Source: Polaribacter haliotis (lineage in GTDB: Bacteria > Bacteroidota > Bacteroidia > Flavobacteriales > Flavobacteriaceae). Taken from it: DNA of 64,000 bases. Under the pieces are notes generated by a model, which did no database searches, was not told the origin of the DNA, and was given only the letters and a program-made list of their open reading frames with translations. Numbering within the stretch: position 1 is the stretch's first letter; every line of letters starts with the position of its first letter. Shown here in pieces: positions 17,611 to 24,933 of the stretch. Location: assembly GCF_014784055.1 (NCBI RefSeq), contig NZ_CP061813.1, forward strand, positions 2,862,001 through 2,926,000, written 5' to 3'. The position numbers and the translations under genes were made by a program.

Positions 17611-18819
17611 TTAAAAATGAATATCTACTTGTAATCTACACAATAATTGATTTGTCTTAAAACCAATGTCTGTATAGCTTACATCTGTTTGTACTTTTAA
17701 TTTATGTCCTGCAATATATTTAGATACACCTAAAGTATATTGATTTTCGGCACCTTTTCCTGTTATATTTCTGTCTAAAGAAATGTTTGTATAACGTCCA
17801 GAAATTTCTACAGTTTTCGATAGCAAATATCCTGTTTGTAAATTTAAACCATTTCCAACTTGAACGATATCTCCAGTAAGCGTTCCATCAGAATTTTTCG
17901 CGAAAGCGTCATCTGCATTTCTATTCGCATATTCTGCCATAAAAGAAAAACCTTTATGTTTATACATGGCATCTATAAATACAGTAGAAATATTTGTGGA
18001 GTAAAAGCCAGTATCATTAAACATATAAGAACCTTGGTTACTTCTTGTCCTAGAAGCATTATTGTTAAAATCGTAGGCAAAACCTACAGATAATTTAGGT
18101 TTTTGTTCAAATTTTAAATCACTTCCTTTATAATCTCCTTTGCTTTCGAAATCTCCAAAAGGAAATAATTCCACTCTTGTGGTGTATTGGTGTCCACCAA
18201 TGTTTCCAGTAGTAACATTTCTTCCTTCACCTTGTGCCATAGAAAAGATTTCTTTTACTAAAAAGGTGTCTGTTAGGTTAAATTTGTGTCTTAATTGAAT
18301 ACCAATATCTCTATCTATATTAAATCTACTATTTAATAAAGAACGATCTACTTGTTGCAAATTTGCAGAAGAAATTACACGTTCTCTATTTCCTGGTAAT
18401 TTGGTTTGCCCAAACCATAAAACAAAATTCCCAGCGAAATTCCATTTTAAAACTGCATCCATTACATATCTTGGTGCATTGCTAGTAAATTGAGAAATTC
18501 CAGATTGATCTCTGTTAGATAAACCTAATTCAATTTTATATTTCAGTTTTGGTGAAAAAGCAAAACCATCGAATTTTAAACGAGATCGTCTTATTAATAT
18601 CGAAGATTCTGGGTTGCTAAGTCCATTTTGTACATCCCAATTAGAAGTCGCTAAAGTTTGGAATCGTAAACCAATTTTCATGGTAAAAGTACTGTCTTTT
18701 CCTACTAAATTAAAAAGACCTTTACCAAATTTTGGTGCATTTTTTTTTTGAGAATTTGTATCTAGAAAGTGAAAAACACAAATAAACATTACTAACGTTC
18801 GTAGTAATTTAAATTTCAT
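17611..18819 (-). CDS. OprO/OprP-family phosphate-selective porin
   Basis: 402 residues with a signal peptide (about 1-23, ending TNSQ). The rest is an outer-membrane beta-barrel: alternating strands (FTMKIGLRFQTLATSNWD, SSILIRRSRLKFDGFAFSPKLKYKIELGLS, FVLWFGQTKLPGNRERVISS, YTTRVELFPFG) and a terminal strand LLCRLQVDIHF ending in Phe. These are hallmarks of the porin O/P family. Pairing with the Pit gene downstream suggests phosphate or another anion as the cargo, but related barrels in Bacteroidota are often annotated only as 'porin'. Two direct TTAACAT repeats precede it. Confidence 0.85.
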   Translation of the reverse strand: MKFKLLRTLVMFICVFHFLDTNSQKKNAPKFGKGLFNLVGKDSTFTMKIGLRFQTLATSNWDVQNGLSNPESSILIRRSRLKFDGFAFSPKLKYKIELGLSNRDQSGISQFTSNAPRYVMDAVLKWNFAGNFVLWFGQTKLPGNRERVISSANLQQVDRSLLNSRFNIDRDIGIQLRHKFNLTDTFLVKEIFSMAQGEGRNVTTGNIGGHQYTTRVELFPFGDFESKGDYKGSDLKFEQKPKLSVGFAYDFNNNASRTRSNQGSYMFNDTGFYSTNISTVFIDAMYKHKGFSFMAEYANRNADDAFAKNSDGTLTGDIVQVGNGLNLQTGYLLSKTVEISGRYTNISLDRNITGKGAENQYTLGVSKYIAGHKLKVQTDVSYTDIGFKTNQLLCRLQVDIHF

Positions 18820-18856
18820 AAATAATAGTTTTTGTCGCTACAAAGAAGCAACAAAA

Positions 18857-18884
18857 ATGTTAACCTAATGTTAAAATAACATTA
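18857..18884 (-). promoter_or_regulatory. Putative Pho-box-like repeats before the porin gene
   Basis: On the minus strand, TTAACAT-TAGG-TTAACAT gives two perfect heptamers spaced 11 nt; on the plus strand these are ATGTTAA at 18857 and 18868. They overlap a perfect 8-bp inverted repeat (TAATGTTA / TAACATTA, 3-nt spacer, 18866-18884). The porin start lies 38 nt downstream. The same heptamer and spacing occur before the Pit gene. Confidence 0.5.
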
Positions 18885-18887
18885 AGT

Positions 18888-18918
18888 TTTAAAAAAAACT
18901 GCCTTGGCCAAAGGCAGT
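18888..18918 (-). terminator. Orphan minus-strand terminator upstream of the porin
   Basis: Read on the minus strand, ACTGCCTTT and AAGGCAGT form a hairpin around GGCC, followed by eight T. No gene ends here: the porin starts 70 nt downstream and the TonB receptor points away. It therefore implies an unannotated minus-strand transcript or insulates the porin promoter. Confidence 0.65.
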
Positions 18919-18978
18919 AATATTATAAAATAACTGTTGACAAAAACTAGAATTTTATAAATATATATTCCTATAAGA
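18888..18978 (-). ncRNA. Candidate small RNA ending at the orphan terminator
   Basis: The 335-nt spacer between the divergent porin and TonB receptor genes has no open gene. On the minus strand, TTG (complement of 19010-19012), a 17-nt spacer and GATATTTG (complement of 18985-18992; 7 of 8 matches to TAnnTTTG) form a fair promoter. The hairpin with eight T at 18888-18918 would end a transcript of about 90 nt. No family is recognised; this is an inference from promoter plus orphan terminator. Confidence 0.25.
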
Positions 18979-19054
18979 ATAATTCAAATATCTCTTTTTT
19001 ATTTGAAGACAATGTTTTCTTAAAATTAATAAAATGTTAACTATTTTTTCTTAG

Positions 19055-19132
19055 TTAACATTTAGATAATGTTTCTGTAACTCAACCATAATTTACAACT
19101 AACATAGAATTTACAAATCAATTAGACTTTTG
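19055..19132 (+). promoter_or_regulatory. Phased 11-nt repeat array and promoter of the TonB receptor gene
   Basis: TAA triplets begin at 19056, 19067, 19078, 19089 and 19100, exactly 11 nt apart, within heptamers TTAACAT, ATAATGT, GTAACTC, ATAATTT and CTAACAT. A -7-like element (GACTTTTG) follows at 19125-19132, 22 nt before the ATG. The 7+4 repeat pattern is that of Pho boxes, and TTAACAT matches the porin and Pit repeats. Binding of a PhoB-like regulator is inferred. Confidence 0.45.
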
Positions 19133-19154
19133 CAGAAGTAAAAAATACGAAATA

Positions 19155-21863
19155 ATGAAGAAATTTTTATGTATTGCTTTTATCGCTTTAAGTCAAGTTT
19201 TAATAGCACAAGACAAAGGGACAATTAAAGGTTTGCTAACAGATAAAGAGATGAGCAACGAACCATTGGCTTTTGCAAATGTTCTTATAAAAGGAACAGC
19301 AATTGGATCTACTACAGATTTCGATGGTTTGTATTCTTTTAAAGTACCAGCAGGAACACATACAGTTCAATTTAGTTTTATAGGTTATAAAACAATCGAA
19401 AAAGTATTTACTGTAAAAGCAGGTGAAACAGTTACAATAAACCAATTAATGTCTGCAGAAGAAGGTGTTGGTTTAGATGAGGTTATTGTTAAGGCTTCTA
19501 CAAGTAAAGAAAAAACTAGCGCCCTAATTTTGGAACAAAAGAAAGCAGTCTCAATTACAACAACTATTGGAGCGCAAGAATTATCTGTAAAAGGAGTTTC
19601 GGATGCAGAAGGAGCAGTTACAAAAACAGCAGGTGTTTCTAAAGGATCTAAAAATGTTGTGGTAAGAGGTTTGGGAGATCGTTACAATTCTACGACTTTA
19701 AATGGTTTGCCTTTGCCTTCTGAAGATCCAGAATATAAAAATATCTCTTTAGATTTTTTTGGAACAGATATTATAAAAAATATTGAAGTAAATAAAGTGT
19801 TTACATCAGAATTATATGGAGATGTTGGTGGTGCAAACATTAACATTGCCTCAAAAGAATTAGTTAAAAAGAATTTATTAAATGTAAGTGCTTCTTTAGG
19901 TGTAAATACACAAACGGTTTCTAAAGAGTTTTTAACAATAAATGGTACCAATAGATTTGGAACTCAAAATTCGAGCATCCCAGTAAACGATTTGTCTAAA
20001 TATTCATTTAAAAATTCATTCAAACCTCAGAGTCAAGATTTTCAATTAAATAATAGTATTTCTTTCGCTGGTGGAAAAAAGTATGATATTGGAGAAGATA
20101 CTTTTAGCTTTTTTATAGTTGGTGGTTTCGATGGAAGTTATAATTACTTAGATGGTAACATTAAACAAACAACTAGCTCTGGAGATATTTTTCAAGACCA
20201 ATCTTTTACAAAACACGAATATAATGTTTCGCAAATTTTAATGGCGAACTTAAAATATAAATTCGAAGAAGGGCATAATATTGCTTTCAACCATTTATTC
20301 ATTCATAATAACAAACAATCTATTGGAGATTATTTTGGTTTTAATAACCCAGAACAAGATGGAGATTTAGAATTTCAAAGAAGACAGCAAACTAACAATA
20401 ACGAGTTATATGTAAATCAATTAATTGCAAATTACAAATTTACAGAAAGACTAGATTTCGAAGCAAAAGGTTCTTTAAACTTCATTAGAGGAAATGAGCC
20501 AGACAGAAGAACCAATAAATATTTATTTAGAGATAATTTTTATAGTCCAGAAACAAGTTCTGCAGGAGAAAACGAACGTTATTTTGCAAAATTAGAAGAG
20601 AACGATTATGCTGCAAAAGGTAAGTTTTCTTATAAGTTGAAAGAAGACGAAGAAGATATTAGCGTTTTAGAATTTGGAGGAGATTACAGATATACAGAAC
20701 GTTTATTCTCTGCTACTATTTTTAATCATGATTTTTCAAGTAGAGTTGCAATAGATATCGAAAACCCAGATGCTGTTTTCTCTCAATCTTCTATAGATAA
20801 TAACATTTTCGAATTGGAAACTGGTAGAGGTGGAGCAAGTAACCCAAATGCATTTGTACCATTTACTTATAGAGGTAAAAGACAAATATTTGCAGGTTTT
20901 GGTAATTTAGTGTATCAATTAAGCGATAATTTTATAGCTTCTGTTGGTGGTAGATTCGAGAAAATTCAACAACGAGTTACTTATAATACAAACATTGCAC
21001 AATCTGCTATAGATGGCGCTTCAAATTTAGATAGAACGTATGTTTTACCAAGCTTCAATTTAAAATACAACTTTAACGAAAACAGTATTTTAAGAATTGC
21101 AGGGAGTCAAAGTTATACGTTTCCACAATTTAAAGAAACTGCACCATTTAAATACCAAGATATAAGTTTTTCTTCTCAAGGTAACCCAGATTTAAAACCG
21201 TCAGATAATTATAATTTCGATGCGAAATACGAATACTATATGTCTTCGTCTGAATTATTTACTGTAACTGGATTTTATAAATACATTCAAAACCCTATCT
21301 CTAGAAGTGAGATTCCTTCAGGAGGAAATACATTAACTTATTTAAATGTTGGAGACGATGCAAGTGTTTATGGAATAGAATTAGAAGCAAGAAAAAATAT
21401 TTACGAAATTGAAGACAAAGATTTAAAAATTATGGGAGGTGTAAACACATCTTACTTAGTTTCTAATGTAAACTTAGATACAAATTCTGTAGCGCAATTT
21501 ACAAATGCGACTAGCGATTTAGAAGGCGCAACACCATTTTTATTAAATGCAGATATTTCTATCAATAAAAAATACAACGATAATACATTTATCTCTTCGT
21601 TAGTATTTAATTATTTCAGTGAAAGAGTTTATTCTGTTGGAACTAGAGGTTTTGCAAATATTTTAGAAAAAGGAATACCAACATTAGATTTGGTTTCTTC
21701 ATACGAGTTTAACGAAAACTATCGTTTAAAATTAAAAGCAACGAACTTATTAAATCCAGATTTTCAATTAACTAGAGCAGGTTTTAATGGAGGAGATAAT
21801 GTTGTGTTAAGTAATTATAAAAAAGGTGTTAATATAAGTTTAGGATTCTCTTATGATTTCTAG
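19155..21863 (+). CDS. TonB-dependent outer-membrane receptor with CarboxypepD_reg-like domain
   Basis: 902 residues: signal peptide (1-19, ends LIAQ), carboxypeptidase-regulatory-like beta domain (~24-105, GTIKGLLTDKEMSNEPLAFANVLIKG), plug domain (~120-235, with VSDAEGAVTKTAGVSKGSKNV split around VVRGLGDRYNSTTLNG) and a 22-strand-type barrel ending LGFSYDF. It imports a large or scarce ligand using TonB energy. The lipoprotein gene follows after ~120 nt and is probably its partner. The promoter repeats and the Pit and porin genes next door suggest induction by phosphate shortage and a phosphorus-containing ligand, but the ligand cannot be read from the sequence. Confidence 0.92.
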   Translation: MKKFLCIAFIALSQVLIAQDKGTIKGLLTDKEMSNEPLAFANVLIKGTAIGSTTDFDGLYSFKVPAGTHTVQFSFIGYKTIEKVFTVKAGETVTINQLMSAEEGVGLDEVIVKASTSKEKTSALILEQKKAVSITTTIGAQELSVKGVSDAEGAVTKTAGVSKGSKNVVVRGLGDRYNSTTLNGLPLPSEDPEYKNISLDFFGTDIIKNIEVNKVFTSELYGDVGGANINIASKELVKKNLLNVSASLGVNTQTVSKEFLTINGTNRFGTQNSSIPVNDLSKYSFKNSFKPQSQDFQLNNSISFAGGKKYDIGEDTFSFFIVGGFDGSYNYLDGNIKQTTSSGDIFQDQSFTKHEYNVSQILMANLKYKFEEGHNIAFNHLFIHNNKQSIGDYFGFNNPEQDGDLEFQRRQQTNNNELYVNQLIANYKFTERLDFEAKGSLNFIRGNEPDRRTNKYLFRDNFYSPETSSAGENERYFAKLEENDYAAKGKFSYKLKEDEEDISVLEFGGDYRYTERLFSATIFNHDFSSRVAIDIENPDAVFSQSSIDNNIFELETGRGGASNPNAFVPFTYRGKRQIFAGFGNLVYQLSDNFIASVGGRFEKIQQRVTYNTNIAQSAIDGASNLDRTYVLPSFNLKYNFNENSILRIAGSQSYTFPQFKETAPFKYQDISFSSQGNPDLKPSDNYNFDAKYEYYMSSSELFTVTGFYKYIQNPISRSEIPSGGNTLTYLNVGDDASVYGIELEARKNIYEIEDKDLKIMGGVNTSYLVSNVNLDTNSVAQFTNATSDLEGATPFLLNADISINKKYNDNTFISSLVFNYFSERVYSVGTRGFANILEKGIPTLDLVSSYEFNENYRLKLKATNLLNPDFQLTRAGFNGGDNVVLSNYKKGVNISLGFSYDF

Positions 21864-21980
21864 ATTTTAGTGAGTTTTAATAACAATTCTTTAAAATTTA
21901 GTTAAGGCAAAAGAAACATAATTAGTTCAATTTTGTAGGAGATAATCAAACAAACAATTTAAACAAATTAATAAAAAAAA

Positions 21981-23150
21981 ATGAAAAAATCAATTTTATC
22001 AATCGTAGCAATTGCATCTTTAGTTTTCGCTAGTTGTTCTTTAAGTGACGACGATAACGCTCCAGTAACAGGAGGAGATGTAACACCACAAAATTTAGCA
22101 GGAAACTTAACATCCGATTTAACTTTAAAATCTGGAATTGCACACAATTTAACAGGAGCTCTTTTAGTAAAAGACGGAGCCACTTTAACAATTGAAGCTG
22201 GTACAACAATTAATGCACTAGCTGGTGGTACAGATGTTTATATTTTAATAGAAAAAGGAGGAAAGCTAATTGCAGATGGAACTGCTACTAGTCCTATAAA
22301 ATTTACATCTAGTTCTACAAGTCCAAAAGCTGGAGATTGGGGAGGAATTATTTTAAATGGTAAAGCACCTTTAAGTCGCCAATCTGGAGCAGAAAGTAAT
22401 GCTGCAACAGAAGTTAAAAATTCAATTTTATTTGGTGGTTCTGTAGCAACTGATAATTCAGGAATTATAAACTATGTAATTTTAGAATATACAGGAGCAA
22501 GAATAGACGACGAAGCAGAGCACAATGGTTTAACTTTAAACGGAGTTGGTTCTGGAACTACATTATCTAATATCGCTATTTTAAATGGAGATGATGATGG
22601 TATTGAGTTTTTCGGAGGAACTGTAAATGCATCTAACATTTTAGTAGTAAATGCTAAAGACGATATGTTCGATTTTACACAAGGTTATGTTGGAACATGT
22701 ACAAATTTATATGGAATTAGAGAAAATGGTTACACAGCAGTAACTTCAGATCCAAGAGGAATTGAAGCAGATGGAAACTTAGATGGAAACTCTCCTTCAG
22801 ATATTAACGAATCTAACTTTACAGTAAATGGTGTAACTATTATAAACAATGCAGATGGAGTAGAAATGTCTGATGGAATTAAAGTAAGAAGAGGTGCAAC
22901 TGCAACAATTACAAATGCATATTTAGCATTAGGTTCTGGAGCAGAATTTAGCGATGTAATAGATTTGCAAGATGGTAAAAGTGATGCAGATGATGCAACA
23001 ACTATTACTGCTTCTGCAAGTACTGCAAACGATTTAGATATTACAGATTTTAAAAATACAGTTTCAGGTGGAGCAACAATTAATTTAACTGCTGCAACTT
23101 CTGGTGGGGCAGATAAATCGGTATTTGCTTGGACAGGTTATAAGTTCTAA
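21981..23150 (+). CDS. Lipoprotein with right-handed beta-helix-like repeats, partner of the TonB receptor
   Basis: 389 residues with a lipoprotein signal (LVFASC, Cys near residue 19) followed by an acidic linker (SDDDN). The body is Gly/Thr/Asn-rich with repeating short strands (GALLVKDGATLTIEAGTTIN, GKLIADGTATSPIKFTSSS, GDWGGIILNGKAPL, DDGIEFFGGTVNASNILVVNAKDD), which suggests a beta-helix exposed at the cell surface. I recognise the style (proteins found next to TonB receptors in Bacteroidota) but not an enzymatic activity. Likely role: ligand capture for the upstream receptor. A strong terminator follows, closing the two-gene unit. Confidence 0.8.
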   Translation: MKKSILSIVAIASLVFASCSLSDDDNAPVTGGDVTPQNLAGNLTSDLTLKSGIAHNLTGALLVKDGATLTIEAGTTINALAGGTDVYILIEKGGKLIADGTATSPIKFTSSSTSPKAGDWGGIILNGKAPLSRQSGAESNAATEVKNSILFGGSVATDNSGIINYVILEYTGARIDDEAEHNGLTLNGVGSGTTLSNIAILNGDDDGIEFFGGTVNASNILVVNAKDDMFDFTQGYVGTCTNLYGIRENGYTAVTSDPRGIEADGNLDGNSPSDINESNFTVNGVTIINNADGVEMSDGIKVRRGATATITNAYLALGSGAEFSDVIDLQDGKSDADDATTITASASTANDLDITDFKNTVSGGATINLTAATSGGADKSVFAWTGYKF

Positions 23151-23170
23151 GTAAAAAACAGCAATGAAAC

Positions 23171-23204
23171 AAAAAAAGCAGGCTTTAAGCCTGCTTTTTT
23201 GTTT
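23171..23204. terminator. Bidirectional terminator after the receptor/lipoprotein unit
   Basis: AAAAAAGCAGGCTT pairs with AAGCCTGCTTTTTT. It lies between the convergent lipoprotein and HMA genes and is flanked by A and T runs, so it can work in both directions. Confidence 0.9.
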
Positions 23205-23226
23205 TAAATAAATTAAAATATATGTT

Positions 23227-23571
23227 TTATTCTGAAGCTTCTGTGGCTTTGTATAAATCTCCTCCTGCAATTCCGTCTACAAAAGCGATTAAGTCTTTCT
23301 TAGATGTCTTATTTGCATCAAACTGAATATTTGCAACACTATCTTTAAAAACAACTTTTGCTTCTAATACTCCTTCTTTTTTAGATAATTTAGATTGTAT
23401 TGTTTTTGCACAACCAATCTCGCATGTCATCCCAGAAATATGTAAGGCAACCATTTGTTGTTTTGCTGCAACAACCTCCGTTTTTTTAGTTGTTGAAGTG
23501 TTTTCGTTCTTACAACCAACAAGTGTAAAACCTGCAATTGCTACTGCTACTAATATTTTTTGAACTCTCAT
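23227..23571 (-). CDS. HMA-domain lipoprotein with a CxxxC metal motif
   Basis: 114 residues. Lipoprotein signal with LVGC (Cys near residue 20), a low-complexity Thr/Lys linker, then a heavy-metal-associated domain (~42-105: ALHISGMTCEIGCAKTIQSKL). The family's usual metal site is GMTCxxC; here the spacing is C-E-I-G-C, three residues between the cysteines instead of two. The betaalphabeta-betaalphabeta pattern is otherwise complete. It would sit in the periplasm or outer membrane and could bind copper or zinc, but the altered spacing makes the specificity uncertain. It is monocistronic. Confidence 0.88.
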   Translation of the reverse strand: MRVQKILVAVAIAGFTLVGCKNENTSTTKKTEVVAAKQQMVALHISGMTCEIGCAKTIQSKLSKKEGVLEAKVVFKDSVANIQFDANKTSKKDLIAFVDGIAGGDLYKATEASE

Positions 23572-23663
23572 TAGATTTAGTTATTAAGTGATACTACAAA
23601 TTTATAAATAATAAGTTTCTAATTTAAAGAATTGTTAGACTTTTGCAACTTATTTAATATACT

Positions 23664-24539
23664 ATGAGCAATCAGCAACAAAAATGGTTTTATCTATGTT
23701 TACTTTCCTTAGTTTGGGGGAGTTCTTTTATATTGATGAAAAAAGCTTTGTTGGGTGTTACTCCAATTCAATTAGGTGCTTTAAGGATGCTTTTTACAGC
23801 GATTTTTTTACTTTCTGTCGCTCCAAAATCTTTAAAGAAAATTCAGAAAAAACACTATAAATACATTGTTTATACTGCTTTATTAGGAACTTTTATTCCT
23901 GGCTTTTTATTTGCTTTTGCAATTACAAGTATCGATAGTTCTATTGTTTCAATCTTAAACTCTTTAACACCTTTTAATACTTTAATATTTGGTGCAATTG
24001 TATTCGGTTTTGGATTTAAAAGAACGCAATTATATGGAATTTTAATAGGTCTAATAGGTACCTTAATTCTCATTTTAAAAGGAGCTGCTTTGAATCCGAA
24101 TCAGAATTATTGGTTTGCCTTATTAATTATTGTAGCTTCAGTTGGGTATGCTTTTAATGCGAATATGGTAAAGAAATATTTAAACGATTTAAATGCACTT
24201 TCAATAGTAACAGGTAATTTTTTATTATTGATTATTCCTGCTTTTGTAGTTTTGGCTTTTACGGATTTCTTTTCTACGTTTAGTTTTCAAAACGAGGTTC
24301 TAATGCAATCTTTAGGGTATTTAGCAATTTTATCAATCGTAGGAACAGGAATTGCAAAAACTATTTATAACAAATTAGTTCATATTTCAGATCCTGTTTT
24401 TTCTTCTTCAGTAACATATTTAATTCCATTGGTGGCTATTTTTTGGGGAATGTTAGATGGAGAGAAATTAAGTCCGCTTCAAATCTTTGCTGGAATTATT
24501 ATTTTGCTAGGTGTTTATTTAGTGAATAAGAAGAAGTAG
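23664..24539 (+). CDS. EamA/DMT-family transporter
   Basis: 291 residues with ten hydrophobic helices in two EamA repeats (WGSSFILMKKALLGVTPIQLGALR in the first, split by loops; VASVGYAFNANMVKK and VTYLIPLVAIFWGMLDGEKLSPLQ in the second). Members of the drug/metabolite exporter superfamily move amino acids, nucleotide sugars or other small molecules across the inner membrane; substrate unknown. A TTAGACTTTTGCA box like that of the TonB receptor promoter occurs 20-30 nt before the start. It is followed by the 8-bp tandem repeat region. Confidence 0.92.
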   Translation: MSNQQQKWFYLCLLSLVWGSSFILMKKALLGVTPIQLGALRMLFTAIFLLSVAPKSLKKIQKKHYKYIVYTALLGTFIPGFLFAFAITSIDSSIVSILNSLTPFNTLIFGAIVFGFGFKRTQLYGILIGLIGTLILILKGAALNPNQNYWFALLIIVASVGYAFNANMVKKYLNDLNALSIVTGNFLLLIIPAFVVLAFTDFFSTFSFQNEVLMQSLGYLAILSIVGTGIAKTIYNKLVHISDPVFSSSVTYLIPLVAIFWGMLDGEKLSPLQIFAGIIILLGVYLVNKKK

Positions 24540-24548
24540 TTTTTTTTA

Positions 24549-24652
24549 GTTTCAAAGTTTCAAAGTTTCAAAGTTTCAAAGTTTCAAAGTTTCAAAGTTT
24601 CAAGGTTTCAAGGTTTCAATATTTCAATATTTCAATATTTCAAAGTTTCAAG
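24549..24652 (+). repeat. Tandem repeat, 13 units of 8 bp
   Basis: Thirteen consecutive octamers of the type GTTTCAAA. Units 1-6 are identical, and the later ones vary only at the first and last base (GTTTCAAG, ATTTCAAT). The array begins 10 nt after the EamA stop codon. Octamer units change reading frame with copy number, but no gene reads through here. Likely a slippage-prone microsatellite; length variation between strains is expected. Confidence 0.95.
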
Positions 24653-24875
24653 ATTTTTCTCGCAAAATCGCGAAGAAGCAATTTTTTTTGTTCATCTTAA
24701 AATTCTTAATTCTTAATTCTTGATTTCTGTTTCTTGGTTCAAAAAAGTCTTCGACAAGCTCAGACTGACATTTCGAATTTAAATTGTAATTTGAAGAATA
24801 AAAGAAAAACTTCAAATAAATCTACAAACATTCTCCGTGAAAATCTGTGGGATTTGTATCAAGAAAAATACAAAA
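24653..24875. other. Non-coding spacer with a degenerate repeat element
   Basis: Between the octamer array and the peptidase terminator I see no convincing gene. It holds a short CTTAATT repetition (TTAAAATTCTTAATTCTTAATTC at 24697-24719, in two blocks) and, at 24746-24776, an element with AGTCT/AGACT arms around TTCGACAAGCTCAG followed by TGACATTTCGA, resembling the palindromic repeats of the 33-40 kb region. A possible 62-codon reading frame here has no recognisable protein character. Confidence 0.6.
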
Positions 24876-24910
24876 AAAGAGAGTCAAAACACAATGTCTT
24901 GACTCTCTTT
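24876..24910. terminator. Terminator downstream of the M16 peptidase operon
   Basis: AAAGAGAGTCA pairs with TGACTCTCTTT across a 13-nt loop, with A/T runs on each side. It lies 24 nt beyond the stop of the minus-strand peptidase gene. Confidence 0.85.
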
Positions 24911-24933
24911 AATCTATTATAAGTTTCTTCTAA

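Noticed and set aside
18888..18918. Attenuator in the porin mRNA leader
   Set aside because: The hairpin lies upstream of the putative Pho-box promoter of the porin, so the porin transcript would start after it.
24549..24652. Possible CRISPR-like array
   Set aside because: The units are 8 bp and contiguous, without spacers, and no cas gene is present.
24734..24922. Reading frame of 62 codons after the octamer repeat
   Set aside because: It runs through a repeat element and into the terminator of the peptidase operon; composition is not protein-like.
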